From: Trichocoleus sp. FACHB-46
GTDB lineage: Bacteria > Cyanobacteriota > Cyanobacteriia > FACHB-46
DNA: 64,000 nt
Assembly: GCF_014695385.1 (NCBI RefSeq)
Contig: NZ_JACJOD010000024.1
Coordinates: forward strand, 124,001 to 188,000
Reading direction: 5' to 3'
Shown: positions 53,023-62,030 of the stretch, in pieces
Layout: every line of letters begins with the position of its first letter
How positions within the stretch are numbered: position 1 is the stretch's first letter
Made by a program: the position numbers and the translations under genes
Notes under the pieces: generated by a model
Databases searched by the model: none
What the model saw: only the letters and a program-made list of their open reading frames with translations
Told to the model about the DNA's origin: nothing

Positions 53023-53676
53023 ATGACAGTCGCACAAGTATCCGCTCCAGAGCTTTTTAGAGCTGCTTACGAAAATCGCTACACCTGGGATAAGAGCTTC
53101 CCTGGCTACACCGCTGATGTCACCCTAAAGCAAGACGATCAGGTATTTACTGGCAAAGCGCGAGTCAGCGCTGGCTTTAAGCCCGAAGTTGAAGGGATCG
53201 AGAACGAGGACGCCAAGCAGGCGATTCACGGCCAGTTGTTCGAAATTGCCATCCACCGGGTTCGCCGCACCTTTGAAGAAACCCACGGCAAGAACAGTTT
53301 CTCCTTTGGTAATACCGATGAGACGGGTGCTGTGGAAATTCTGATGGGGGGCAAGGCAGAAGGCGATCGCTATAAAGTGCGGGATAACGAGGTGTGCTTG
53401 GTGCACCGTCACATCCACGGCGTTGTAGTTACGATCAACACTTTCAGCAGCCACGACACGGGTGAAGGCTACCTGTCTCACCGCTATGATTCGGTTTACC
53501 ACGATCCCCAAACGGGTGAGCAGAAAGGTGGCAAGAGCCTATTTGAAGATGAATACGAGAAGGTGGGTAACTTCTATATCCTGAGCCGTCGAGCAATTTC
53601 TACTGAAACCGATGGTCAGACTTCTGTTCAGGAGTTCCTTTTCTCAAATATTCAACTATTAGAAGCAACTGCCTAA
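53023..53676 (+). CDS. DUF3386 family protein
   Basis: A 217-residue protein of the cyanobacterial and plant DUF3386 family. Recognisable parts are APELFRAAYENRYTWDKSFPGY at the N-terminus, the acidic EVEGIENEDAKQAIHGQLFE segment and HDTGEGYLSHRYDSVYHDP. The fold is expected to be beta-rich and soluble; function is not known, but phylogenetic restriction to oxygenic phototrophs suggests a photosynthesis-linked role (inference). Divergent from the GAF-LuxR gene across a 95-base gap. Confidence 0.9.
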   Translation: MTVAQVSAPELFRAAYENRYTWDKSFPGYTADVTLKQDDQVFTGKARVSAGFKPEVEGIENEDAKQAIHGQLFEIAIHRVRRTFEETHGKNSFSFGNTDETGAVEILMGGKAEGDRYKVRDNEVCLVHRHIHGVVVTINTFSSHDTGEGYLSHRYDSVYHDPQTGEQKGGKSLFEDEYEKVGNFYILSRRAISTETDGQTSVQEFLFSNIQLLEATA

Positions 53677-53686
53677 GCAGTCACGT

Positions 53687-53798
53687 TAGGTTGAGGTCGG
53701 AAAGCCCAACCTACAAAAGCCACAGGAACAACAGATAGGGGCGGGCTGAGCAGAAAAGTGATTACTAAAATCAGCATTTTAAGCAAAACCCGCCCCTA
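53687..53798. repeat. Two intergenic inverted repeats after DUF3386 gene
   Basis: TAGGTTG (53687-53693) pairs with CAACCTA (53707-53713). Next, TAGGGGCGGG (53736-53745) pairs with CCCGCCCCTA (53789-53798), and GCTGA (53745-53749) with TCAGC (53771-53775) inside. The second is of the dispersed GTAGGGGCGGGTTTT class. The pair separates convergent DUF3386 and aspS genes and could act as a terminator. Confidence 0.55.
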
Positions 53799-53850
53799 CC
53801 ACTAATGCAATCGAACGACTGCAGGTAAACGGCTCCGTGAGCCTGACGCT

Positions 53851-55638
53851 TTAAGTTTTTGGTTTGTGGGTAGAGGCGACATGCAGCTCCTTGAGTTGCT
53901 TGTCATCCACACCCGAAGGCGCACTGGTTAGCAGACAACGAGCTTGTTGAGTTTTGGGGAAGGCGATCGCGTCTCGAATCGATTCTTCACCCGCCAACAA
54001 CATCACCAAGCGATCCAAACCGTAGGCAATGCCACCATGAGGCGGAGTGCCGTACTCAAACGCTTCGATTAAGAAGCCAAACTTACTTTGAGCTTCCTCT
54101 TCAGGTAAACCAATGGTCTCGAAGACTTGGGCTTGCAAATCAGGTTGATAGATCCGCAGGCTACCACCCCCAACTTCAAAGCCGTTGAACACCAAGTCAT
54201 AAGCTTGAGCGCGAGCTGTTTTTAAGTCATCACGGTCGTCTGGGTGGGGTGCGGTGAAGGGATGGTGTAGCGCTTCGAGGCGCTTCTCGTCAGCATTCCA
54301 CTCAAACATGGGGAAATCGACGATCCAGAGCAGATTGATCTTTTCGGGATCAATTAGATTCAGTTCTTGGGCAATTACTTGGCGGAGGCGATCGAGGGTT
54401 TTGTTCACCAAGTCGGTTGGACCAGCGCCAAACAGCAACAAATCACCTGCTTTAGCGCCAGTACGGGCCAGTAACTCTTGCTTTTGCTCAGCAGTTAAGT
54501 TGTCCTTAATCGCGCCAATGGTGTCAATTTCGCCATCTTCGCGCACGCGGATGTAGGCCAAACCTTTAGCGCCCGCGTTGCAAGCTTCTTGGAATAAGTC
54601 ACCACCGGGTTTAATCCGCACGTTGGAAATGGCATCGTTGCCGCCGGGGATTGGTAGAACTTTGACAATGCCGCCACTCGCGACTGCACCAGAGAACACT
54701 TTAAAGCCAGAATCCTTGACCAAATCAGAGACTTCCACTAGCTCCAGGTCGTACCGGGTGTCAGGCTTGTCAGAACCATAGCGATCCATCGCCTCTTTAT
54801 AGGTCAGACGGGGAAAGGGTCTGGGTAGATCGATGCCTTTTATGGTCTTAAACAGATGGCAAACTAAGTCTTCGTTTAGAGTCAGAATTTCCTCTTGCGA
54901 CATGAAACTCATTTCCATGTCCAGTTGAGTAAATTCAGGTTGGCGATCGGCCCGTAAATCTTCGTCCCGGAAGCAACGAGCCACTTGGTAGTAGCGATCG
55001 AACCCTGACACCATCAGCAATTGCTTGAACAACTGCGGTGACTGCGGCAGCGCGAACCAATCTCCGGGGTTGACGCGGCTGGGCACTAAGTAATCTCGTG
55101 CGCCTTCTGGGGTGGAGCGAGTCAGGATCGGCGTTTCAACTTCGATAAAATCTTTGGCATCTTCTAGATAGCGCCGCAATGTTTTGATGATTTCATGACG
55201 TAGCCGCAGATTGCGATTCATGCGATCGCGCCGCAAATCTAAGTAGCGATATTTCAGGCGCAAATCTTCTCGTACAGCCTCGTTGTCTGCCGTAGAAACC
55301 TGGAAGGGAAGTTGCTTGCGAACCGCATTCAACAGCTCGACCTGATCAGCGTAAATTTCAATTTCTCCCGTGGGCAGCCGAGGATTGAGCGAGTCATGAG
55401 GGCGGCGAGTCACCCGACCCGTGACTTGGATGACATACTCGTTGCGGAAATCACCCGCTGGCTCGTAAGAATTGGGGGTGCGTTCCGGATCGCTGACAAT
55501 TTGGACAATGCCAGTGCGATCGCGTAGGTCTAGAAAGATCACCCCCCCGTGATCGCGGCGACGGTCTACCCATCCACACAGCGTGACAGTCTCTCCAATA
55601 TTTTCTGCTCGGAGTTGGCCGCAATAATGGGTTCGCAT
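53851..55638 (-). CDS. aspS: Aspartate-tRNA ligase
   Basis: A 595-residue class II aminoacyl-tRNA synthetase of bacterial type that charges tRNA-Asp (or, in some bacteria, both Asp and Asn tRNAs). The N-terminal OB-fold holds [19 protein letters not shown]. Motif 2 is [18 protein letters not shown], and motif 3 is in [12 protein letters not shown]. An inserted GAD-like domain lies around residues 295-420. The start ATG opens with MRTHYCGQL, usual for the family. Complete gene, single copy here. Confidence 0.97.
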   Translation of the reverse strand: MRTHYCGQLRAENIGETVTLCGWVDRRRDHGGVIFLDLRDRTGIVQIVSDPERTPNSYEPAGDFRNEYVIQVTGRVTRRPHDSLNPRLPTGEIEIYADQVELLNAVRKQLPFQVSTADNEAVREDLRLKYRYLDLRRDRMNRNLRLRHEIIKTLRRYLEDAKDFIEVETPILTRSTPEGARDYLVPSRVNPGDWFALPQSPQLFKQLLMVSGFDRYYQVARCFRDEDLRADRQPEFTQLDMEMSFMSQEEILTLNEDLVCHLFKTIKGIDLPRPFPRLTYKEAMDRYGSDKPDTRYDLELVEVSDLVKDSGFKVFSGAVASGGIVKVLPIPGGNDAISNVRIKPGGDLFQEACNAGAKGLAYIRVREDGEIDTIGAIKDNLTAEQKQELLARTGAKAGDLLLFGAGPTDLVNKTLDRLRQVIAQELNLIDPEKINLLWIVDFPMFEWNADEKRLEALHHPFTAPHPDDRDDLKTARAQAYDLVFNGFEVGGGSLRIYQPDLQAQVFETIGLPEEEAQSKFGFLIEAFEYGTPPHGGIAYGLDRLVMLLAGEESIRDAIAFPKTQQARCLLTSAPSGVDDKQLKELHVASTHKPKT

Positions 55639-55975
55639 AGCTAATGATTCAGAGTTCTTGCTTTTCAGAATTGATGAAATTGAAGTTGAGGCTCAGGAGA
55701 AGCTGCCAAAATCGCAGTACGTCCTAGGGATGTTTAGCGAAACCTTCCCATTATCCAGCATTTTGCTTGCGCTTCTATCACCGAGTCTGAGCTGAATGGG
55801 ATGAAGGGGTTGTCTGGAGTGACCGAGGGTGGATAGCTCAATAAGATCTAGACCCTGTTCAACCCCATTCATAAAAGTAGGGGCACGAAAAAAACCGTAC
55901 CCCCGAAATTTGCGGAATGTTGGACTGCCACGTAGCAATCCTATCGGTCATGCACCCAAGCCTGAACAGTTCGCT
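55639..55975. other. Intergenic region, aspS upstream
   Basis: About 340 bases between the minus-strand hypothetical gene and aspS. The minus-strand frame at 55693-55938 is not supported by composition. No RNA gene recognised. Confidence 0.4.
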
Positions 55976-56419
55976 TTACTTAGGACGGGTAGCCATTAAG
56001 CTATTCCAAGCGAGTCTAGCTGCATCTGCAAGTTGAAAACCAACGGACTCAATTTCGCCTAGAATGACGTGCCAGCTTTTATCAGCTTCTTTCTGTAAGG
56101 TTTGAATCGTCTGCTCCAAGTGCTGGGGATCGATCATCAATTGGCTTTGTTCAACTGCTGTTCGCGCTTGGCGGACGGCGTTAAGGTAAGCATCACGGCT
56201 GAGATCCCCCGCAGATTGCACTTCCGCTTGAGCGCGCTTCCGAATGGCTGCGATCAACGCTTGAGTTTCGCGTTTAATTTCGTCATCTTCCTCAGTTAGT
56301 TCGACGGTCACGATCGCATCGGTTTGGGAATTGACCAGCGCCGTATTTTCGCCAGAAGTGGATGGAGGATGGATTTCGACAACGACGGTTTCTGCGTTCG
56401 TTGGTTCATCAGAACTCAT
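55976..56419 (-). CDS. Conserved hypothetical acidic helical protein
   Basis: A 147-residue protein without membrane helix. An acidic, Thr/Glu-rich N-terminus (about residues 1-45) precedes a long helical part with TQALIAAIRKRAQAEVQSAG and regular heptads up to residue 135. Composition is typical of cyanobacterial helical proteins associated with thylakoid or cell-division functions, but I cannot name it. It follows aspS, which is upstream on the same strand by about 550 bases from the start of aspS translation and separately expressed. Confidence 0.6.
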   Translation of the reverse strand: MSSDEPTNAETVVVEIHPPSTSGENTALVNSQTDAIVTVELTEEDDEIKRETQALIAAIRKRAQAEVQSAGDLSRDAYLNAVRQARTAVEQSQLMIDPQHLEQTIQTLQKEADKSWHVILGEIESVGFQLADAARLAWNSLMATRPK

Positions 56420-56553
56420 AAAGGGCCTCCAAAGCGGGTAAGGCTAAGTAATTAGGATGGCTGACGCAATTAGTAATGATGCGACAAATCCAATCTAACC
56501 AGTTTGGCGAGATTTGGCAGGTAAACAGGACACAGAATCATCATGCAGCCAAT

Positions 56554-58158
56554 TCATGATGCTCGGTCGTTGGGTACCTTGGGGCTGCTGTCTTGTTGTA
56601 AGTGCCAAAGATTTTGGACCCGTGGTACTCGCTGAGAATGGAATGCTTGTTGGGCTAATGTTTCTCGAAAATTTCGTGAAGGCTCTAGCAAAAAGACATC
56701 ACTGAACTCTTGGATTACTTGCTGAGAAACGATCGGTTGCTGAGGTTCTAAGGTTAGTCGCAATTTTACGTCCGGTTCTAGAAGATGGCTCAAAGCAAGT
56801 ACTTCACCAAAACTAGAATCGCTGATCACGAGGGAATGAGGAGACTGATTAATGACTCGTGCGATCGCTGGATTTGCATTGCTGCTGTATTTGTGCCACC
56901 AAGTGGTTGCCGACGTACTAGTAGCGCAAGAGATAATGCCAAGGCCCACCAGAATAGCTAATAGCGATCGCCAAAAGTAAGGGAAGTCGCTTTTAGGGGC
57001 GAAAATCTTGACACTTAACAAGTAAGTAACCCCAAGTTGAATGGCGATATAGCAAGGAATCAAATAGCGGTTGATCAGCGATCGCCGTCCTCCACCTATC
57101 AAATCCGGTGCTGTAAAAGCAAATAAGGTAACACCTAGTAACGTGACAATAAACAACCAAGTTGGCTTAGGAGCGTTACGGATCACGAAGTAAAGTGAGT
57201 AGGCCACTAGTACCAAAATTGGCAGTATCAGGTAAGTAAGCGGATTCTTTAAGCTAAACTGCACATCTAAAAATAAGCGACTGAGGTTTAAGGCCCAAAT
57301 TTTAATAAAAGCTGACAAAGGAATAGGTGTGGCAGTCCAGCCTACTCCATCAATTTGCTTGAGGTATGGCAGCCAGGGTAGGAAACCGACAAAGGCTATG
57401 AGAGAACTAGCTAAGTAAGCTTTCCAAGTTTTGTTCAGCCGCCAACCCTGGGTAAGCAAGACGTAGAGTCCATGACTCACAACGACTAATCCTTGGAGGA
57501 TGCATGTGTAGAATCCAAGGACGATGGTGAGGCTATATACTCCCCAACTTACTTTGGTTTGCTGTCTTAAAGCACTGAGTAGAGCGGCACTGCAGAGCAC
57601 AACTATTGCGGTCCATAAGCTATACTCCCTGGCTTCCTGGGCATAAAGCACATGAAAGGGAGATACGGCAAATAAGGCGATCGCAGTCCAGCCTGGAACT
57701 GCTGAGCCAAACAATTCTCGACAAAACCAATAAAGACTTGGAAAGATTAATAAACTTAGAAACGCAGATAAACTTCTTAAGGTTGCAGTGGAAGTGCCAA
57801 ATATCTTGAGCCAAAACCAACCTAGCAAATAATAAAGTGGTGGATGCTGAGGATCATTTGTTGCAAGTTGTTTGACAGTATCTAAAGCGTTTCTGTCAGG
57901 GCTAGGGAATTGATATTTGGAGATATCACTAGCTCTAAGAGTTTGACCATTAAAAATGTTTGCAATTATTTCAGTTCGAGAGTGACCTGAAAGCCAAAGC
58001 GAAGTGTAAGCCTCATCTTTCCAATAAACTTTTTGTCCTAAATTGACAAATCGGAAGCAAATGCCTAGCACTAGCAAAAAAATACACAAAAATTTTAGCC
58101 AGTGAGAAACTGTGCTTGAGTTTGCCCATGCCTGTTTGGTAAAAGGTTTAGCGTTCAT
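56554..58158 (-). CDS. Membrane glycosyltransferase, GT39/ArnT-like
   Basis: A protein of about 534 residues with roughly eleven membrane helices and a C-terminal soluble part. The first loop contains YWKDEAYTSLWLSGHS (Asp-Glu after a short helix), the catalytic-acid pattern of the dolichol or polyprenyl-phosphate dependent GT-C/GT39 group. HPPLYYLLGWFWLKIFG follows, also typical. It would transfer a sugar from a lipid carrier at the periplasmic face. The frame opens with TTG at 58185; the ATG at 58158 is preferred. Substrate unknown; no adjacent sugar-nucleotide gene. Confidence 0.82.
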   Translation of the reverse strand: MNAKPFTKQAWANSSTVSHWLKFLCIFLLVLGICFRFVNLGQKVYWKDEAYTSLWLSGHSRTEIIANIFNGQTLRASDISKYQFPSPDRNALDTVKQLATNDPQHPPLYYLLGWFWLKIFGTSTATLRSLSAFLSLLIFPSLYWFCRELFGSAVPGWTAIALFAVSPFHVLYAQEAREYSLWTAIVVLCSAALLSALRQQTKVSWGVYSLTIVLGFYTCILQGLVVVSHGLYVLLTQGWRLNKTWKAYLASSLIAFVGFLPWLPYLKQIDGVGWTATPIPLSAFIKIWALNLSRLFLDVQFSLKNPLTYLILPILVLVAYSLYFVIRNAPKPTWLFIVTLLGVTLFAFTAPDLIGGGRRSLINRYLIPCYIAIQLGVTYLLSVKIFAPKSDFPYFWRSLLAILVGLGIISCATSTSATTWWHKYSSNANPAIARVINQSPHSLVISDSSFGEVLALSHLLEPDVKLRLTLEPQQPIVSQQVIQEFSDVFLLEPSRNFRETLAQQAFHSQRVPRVQNLWHLQQDSSPKVPNDRAS

Positions 58159-58362
58159 TGAGGAGTATTGGATGAAAAAGAACAAAATTGAATCTGAATT
58201 TGCTCGTTATTTCTGTAACAAAGATGACGGAGTTGAGCTTTAAAGGTTAGATATGGTGCTGACGCAGGTTTGCTCTGACTGCACACATCCTAATCCTTGT
58301 TAAGTGTTTTGCTTCCTTAATAGGCTGACCCGAGAATAGTGTTGACACGAGCGTTGTACTTT

Positions 58363-58773
58363 ATGGGGTTGTTAGTGTTTCAAGACCCTGCACTTCGAAC
58401 TCCGATCGCAATTAGTTTAGGTGCGATTGCGGGGGCTCTCAGCCGTTACTACTTGACAGTTTGGTTTACCCAACGCTTTGGCACGAGCTTTCCTTATGGA
58501 ACGTTTGTCATTAATCTAACGGGTTGCTTGGGCATGGGATTTTTCTCGACTCTGGTTTTAGAGCGGATTGTTGCCATTTCCTCCGAGCTGCGCTTGTTAG
58601 TGGCCACTGGGTTTCTCGGTGCCTACACCACCTTTTCTACCTATGGTTTGGAGACGGTAAGCTTATTGCGGAACCAGAATCTGTGGTACGCGGGTTTGTA
58701 TGGGGTGGGTAGTGCCGTGCTGGGAGTGGTCAGCATTCAGCTAGGTACAATTTTGGCTCGTGGGCTGAAGTAG
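58363..58773 (+). CDS. crcB: Fluoride channel CrcB/FluC
   Basis: A 136-residue protein with four membrane helices. Key parts are [26 protein letters not shown], and [15 protein letters not shown] with the phenylalanine-box and TTFST motif of FluC channels. It exports fluoride as a dimer. An in-frame start is also at 58339, but the ATG at 58363 is most natural. mgtE starts 83 bases downstream on the same strand. I looked for a fluoride riboswitch ahead and did not find its conserved core. Confidence 0.9.
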   Translation: MGLLVFQDPALRTPIAISLGAIAGALSRYYLTVWFTQRFGTSFPYGTFVINLTGCLGMGFFSTLVLERIVAISSELRLLVATGFLGAYTTFSTYGLETVSLLRNQNLWYAGLYGVGSAVLGVVSIQLGTILARGLK

Positions 58774-58855
58774 AAGCAGGCTATACCGATTGCCTACCAC
58801 TGACCCGTAGACTGAAGGTAGCAAGTGACGTACTCCTAAGTTGAGGAAATCCGCC

Positions 58856-60247
58856 TTGACTGAATATCTCTCCTCTCCGTTGCCATCTACTTCGCGAACC
58901 GAACTTCGACAGTTGGTGCGATCGCAACTCCAAGCCCTGCTAGAACAAGGAAATTTGCCAGGGGCCAAAGCGTTGTTGGTGCCTGTGCAAGCCCCTGATG
59001 CTGCCGAGGCGATCGAGGGTTTACCTGAAACCCTGCAAGTGATCGCCTTTCGCTTATTACCCAAAGGTGAGGCAATCGAAGTTTATGAGTATCTAGATTC
59101 TTCGGTGCAGCAAGCTCTAGTTCAGGAGTTTAAGCGTCAGGAAGTCTTAGACATTGTCGATAAAATGTCTCCTGATGATCGAGTGCGCTTGTTCGATGAA
59201 TTACCCGCTAAGATTGTCACTCGCCTGCTGGAGCAGTTAAGTCCTTTAGAGCGCCAATCCACTGCTTTGCTATTGGGTTACGAACCAGGCACAGCAGGGC
59301 GAATTATGACACCTGAGTATATTTCCTTAAAAGAAAGCTTTACGGTCTTCCAAGCCTTAGAGCGAATTCGCAGTCTTGCCAAATATACTGAGACAATTTA
59401 TTACCTTTATGTAACGGATGCAGCCCGCTGTTTGACAGGCACTCTGTCACTGCGAGAATTGGTAGTGGCACAACCCCAACAAACGATTGGGGAGATTATG
59501 ACTCGCGATGCGCTCTCTGTACAGACAGATACAGACCAAGAAGAAGTGGCTCGACTGATTCAACGCTACGACTTCTTGGCGGTTCCCGTGGTAGATACGG
59601 AGCGGCGGCTGGTAGGGATTGTTACGGTCGATGATGTGCTCGACATTTTGGAGCAAGAGACGACCGAAGACATCTACGCGCTAGGTGGCGTGCAGTCGGA
59701 TGGCGACAACTATTTCCAAACTAATTTGTTTACCGTAGCGCGGCGACGAGTTGTCTGGCTCTTTGTCCTGCTGCTCACGAATACGGTGACTGGCACGATT
59801 ATTAAAGCGCAAGAAGAACTGTTGCAGCAGGTAGTAACGTTGGCGGCCTTTATTCCCTTACTCACAGGCACTGGGGGCAACGTCGGGGCTCAGTCTTCTA
59901 CGGTGGTGATTCGAGGCTTGAATACAGAGGATATTCGGCTGAAAGAAGCGCTACGAATTATTCGGCGGGAGGCGATCGCAGGGATTTTACTCGGCCTAAT
60001 TTTGGGGAGCATCACGATCGTCTGGGCCTATTTTCTCCAGGGCAACTTAATGGTCGCCATAGCGGTAGGGATCAGTTTGCTCGCGATCGCGCTATTGGCT
60101 TCCGTGTCTGGCTCGGCTCTACCCTTTCTGTTTCGTTCTCTAGGGCTTGATCCAGCTCTGATGTCAGCTCCTTTCATTACTACTGCCGTAGACGTACTAG
60201 GCGTACTGATCTACTTCAGTTTGGCGCGGCTAATTTTGCGGCTGTAG
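58856..60247 (+). CDS. mgtE: Magnesium transporter MgtE, TTG start
   Basis: A magnesium channel of about 463 residues: N-terminal superhelical MgtE_N domain (about 1-130), paired CBS domains (about 140-260, with IVTVDDVLDILEQE), and five membrane helices from about residue 285. The TGTGGNVGAQSSTVVIRGL segment and DPALMSAPFITTAVDVLG near the end are the pore signature. There is no ATG near the start: I choose TTG at 58856 because GAGG lies nine bases upstream; TTG at 58841 is the other option. Magnesium is sensed by the CBS and N domains. Confidence 0.92.
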   Translation: MTEYLSSPLPSTSRTELRQLVRSQLQALLEQGNLPGAKALLVPVQAPDAAEAIEGLPETLQVIAFRLLPKGEAIEVYEYLDSSVQQALVQEFKRQEVLDIVDKMSPDDRVRLFDELPAKIVTRLLEQLSPLERQSTALLLGYEPGTAGRIMTPEYISLKESFTVFQALERIRSLAKYTETIYYLYVTDAARCLTGTLSLRELVVAQPQQTIGEIMTRDALSVQTDTDQEEVARLIQRYDFLAVPVVDTERRLVGIVTVDDVLDILEQETTEDIYALGGVQSDGDNYFQTNLFTVARRRVVWLFVLLLTNTVTGTIIKAQEELLQQVVTLAAFIPLLTGTGGNVGAQSSTVVIRGLNTEDIRLKEALRIIRREAIAGILLGLILGSITIVWAYFLQGNLMVAIAVGISLLAIALLASVSGSALPFLFRSLGLDPALMSAPFITTAVDVLGVLIYFSLARLILRL

Positions 60248-60270
60248 AGTGTGCCCGTCAGTAAAGACAA

Positions 60271-60303
60271 AATAAAAATGAAGGCTGGGTTAGCAAGCCT
60301 TCA
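60271..60303. terminator. Bidirectional hairpin between mgtE and the PEP-CTERM gene
   Basis: TGAAGGCT (60279-60286) pairs with AGCCTTCA (60296-60303). The minus strand then reads TTTTTATTTTG, a good intrinsic terminator for the PEP-CTERM gene; on the plus strand the T-run is weak but mgtE may still stop here. Confidence 0.7.
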
Positions 60304-60450
60304 CTTAAATCTCAAGTATTCATGACTATCAACCTTGCAACAAACAGCTCCTGGCTATAAGCTTCCGACTATAAACTAAAGACATCTCAGTTCTCAATCA
60401 AATCCACCAGGCAGGCTCTAGTTCGGAGCTGTTGTTTAACAGGTTTGTAT

Positions 60451-61365
60451 CTATGCAGCCTGCTTGGTTTTCCGACGAGATGCTGCTAAAGCCGCAGCAG
60501 CGAAACCTAAACCAGCTAAGGTCGCAGGCTCAGGAACACTAGCAGGGGGCTGTTCAACTGGAGGACGACCCACATGGTTGAACTGGCCAGTGCCAGTTAA
60601 GCCAGCCGCAACCAGTGTGCCATTCATTTGACCATTATTAAACTCAAACTTGGCTTTGGGAGCTAGGATGCTACCTTCAATTCCTACCGCAGAAGCCGTA
60701 ATGTTGGTTGCTTCAAAGAAGTTGAATAGAATATTTTGCTTGTCAACGCCTTTTAGCGAGAAACCAAAATTCTGGAAGGAAACATTTTTACCGCTGACGT
60801 TAACAATGAAGTTACCGGAGCCTTCGAAGCTCAAACCTTTAGCGTTTGCTAAATCGGTGCCTTTCAAATCAAAGACATTGGTAGAGCCTGTGCCCGCTAG
60901 ATTAATTCCGCCCCAGGATGTCACTTCTGCATCAGTTGCAGAGCTAGACAAATAGGATTGCGACAAATTCACTAGAGATTGACCCGCTTTGCCAAAGTCG
61001 ATGGGGTTGCCTGACTTCAGTGCACCACCTTGGAAGTCAACGCTAGTTAGATTTGCGGTGCCACCTACAACGGCATTGCCGTACACTGTGCCATTTTTGA
61101 AGTCAAGATCGTCACCCACTACTAGGGCATCGCCACCTTGGTCCTTAAGGCCAACACTGTAGTTACGTAGGGTAGCATCGCCAGCGATCGCCATTTTGCC
61201 TTCAGTGTCTGAATCTAGATTCACATCACCCAAAACAAAAACGTTATATCCGGTTGCAGCACCTAAGTTGACGGTAGCAGCACTGACCTGGGTAGAAAAG
61301 CCAAGAACTGCAGTGGCTCCTGCAGCCACTACGGGCACCCATGAGAAGAAAGCTTTAGTGTTCAT
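60451..61365 (-). CDS. Choice-of-anchor A family protein with PEP-CTERM sorting signal
   Basis: A 304-residue secreted protein. The signal peptide covers about residues 1-29 (ending QVSAA). The mature domain starts with VNLGAATGYNVFVLGDVNLDSD and has several short repeated strand motifs of the choice-of-anchor A beta-helix-like domain, including an ALVVGDDLDFKNG unit. The C-terminal 25 residues contain VPEPATLAG, a hydrophobic stretch and RRK, a standard PEP-CTERM anchor processed by an exosortase. Such proteins are surface or biofilm associated. The exosortase is not in this window. Confidence 0.9.
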   Translation of the reverse strand: MNTKAFFSWVPVVAAGATAVLGFSTQVSAATVNLGAATGYNVFVLGDVNLDSDTEGKMAIAGDATLRNYSVGLKDQGGDALVVGDDLDFKNGTVYGNAVVGGTANLTSVDFQGGALKSGNPIDFGKAGQSLVNLSQSYLSSSATDAEVTSWGGINLAGTGSTNVFDLKGTDLANAKGLSFEGSGNFIVNVSGKNVSFQNFGFSLKGVDKQNILFNFFEATNITASAVGIEGSILAPKAKFEFNNGQMNGTLVAAGLTGTGQFNHVGRPPVEQPPASVPEPATLAGLGFAAAALAASRRKTKQAA

Positions 61366-62030
61366 AGCGGTGGACTACGAAAGGTTACGTAAGTTACAAA
61401 CTCATCCTATTCAGGGAATCTACGGAAAACAATCTCAAAAAACGGTTGTCTATACACTCTTTATAAACAAACGTTGTTTTATAAAGCTGATATAAAAAAT
61501 GCTGGCCTTTAGAGCTTGTGATATTGCTAGATATACGGTGATATAAGGATTTTCGGGATTCTGGTAGAGAAAAATAGCTTATAAATGCCTCTATTTTATT
61601 AATTAATGTACTTAACCAAACTTGGCTAAAAAGCGAGTTATTTTGCTTTTTGAATTTGAATTCTTTCTAACACTTTGGGCGTACTTCTTAAGAAGGAGTA
61701 AACAAAAACTTAGATAAGCTGGCGATCGCTGAGTGGATAGAGTTTAATGGCTATTCAGAGAGCGAAGGGCGAATTTTGCCCGGCTAGCTAGCGCTCAACT
61801 TGCGATCGCTCAGTCAAAATAGGAAAGAAAACTTTCGATAACCGCTAACACCTAATCCTGATTAAGATAGGTTGTGGTCGGTGGCATAAGTGCTGGGTTG
61901 CCAGTTGAGCCTTTGCCGCAGCCTGAGCGCTAGATTGCCTCTCTAGAGCTATAGCGTAGGAATTAGGCGCAGTCTATCTCAATACCGCTCTCCCGTGGAT
62001 TGTGTCCCGCCTGGACTGATAAAAACCTGA
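61366..62030. other. Long intergenic region with a palindrome and kinase leader
   Basis: About 660 bases between divergent genes. An inverted repeat, TTTATAAACAA with TTGTTTTATAAA, lies at 61460-61485, about 95 bases upstream of the PEP-CTERM ATG. A GGGC-gaatttt-GCCC hairpin is near 61768. No ORF or RNA gene is supported. The DICT kinase leader may be long. Confidence 0.4.

Noticed and set aside
55693-55938. 81-codon minus-strand ORF between aspS and hypothetical gene
   Set aside because: The translation has no domain pattern and the start lacks a binding site; treated as chance.
58190-58862. Fluoride or magnesium riboswitches for crcB and mgtE
   Set aside because: The conserved cores were looked for by eye in the short leaders and not found.
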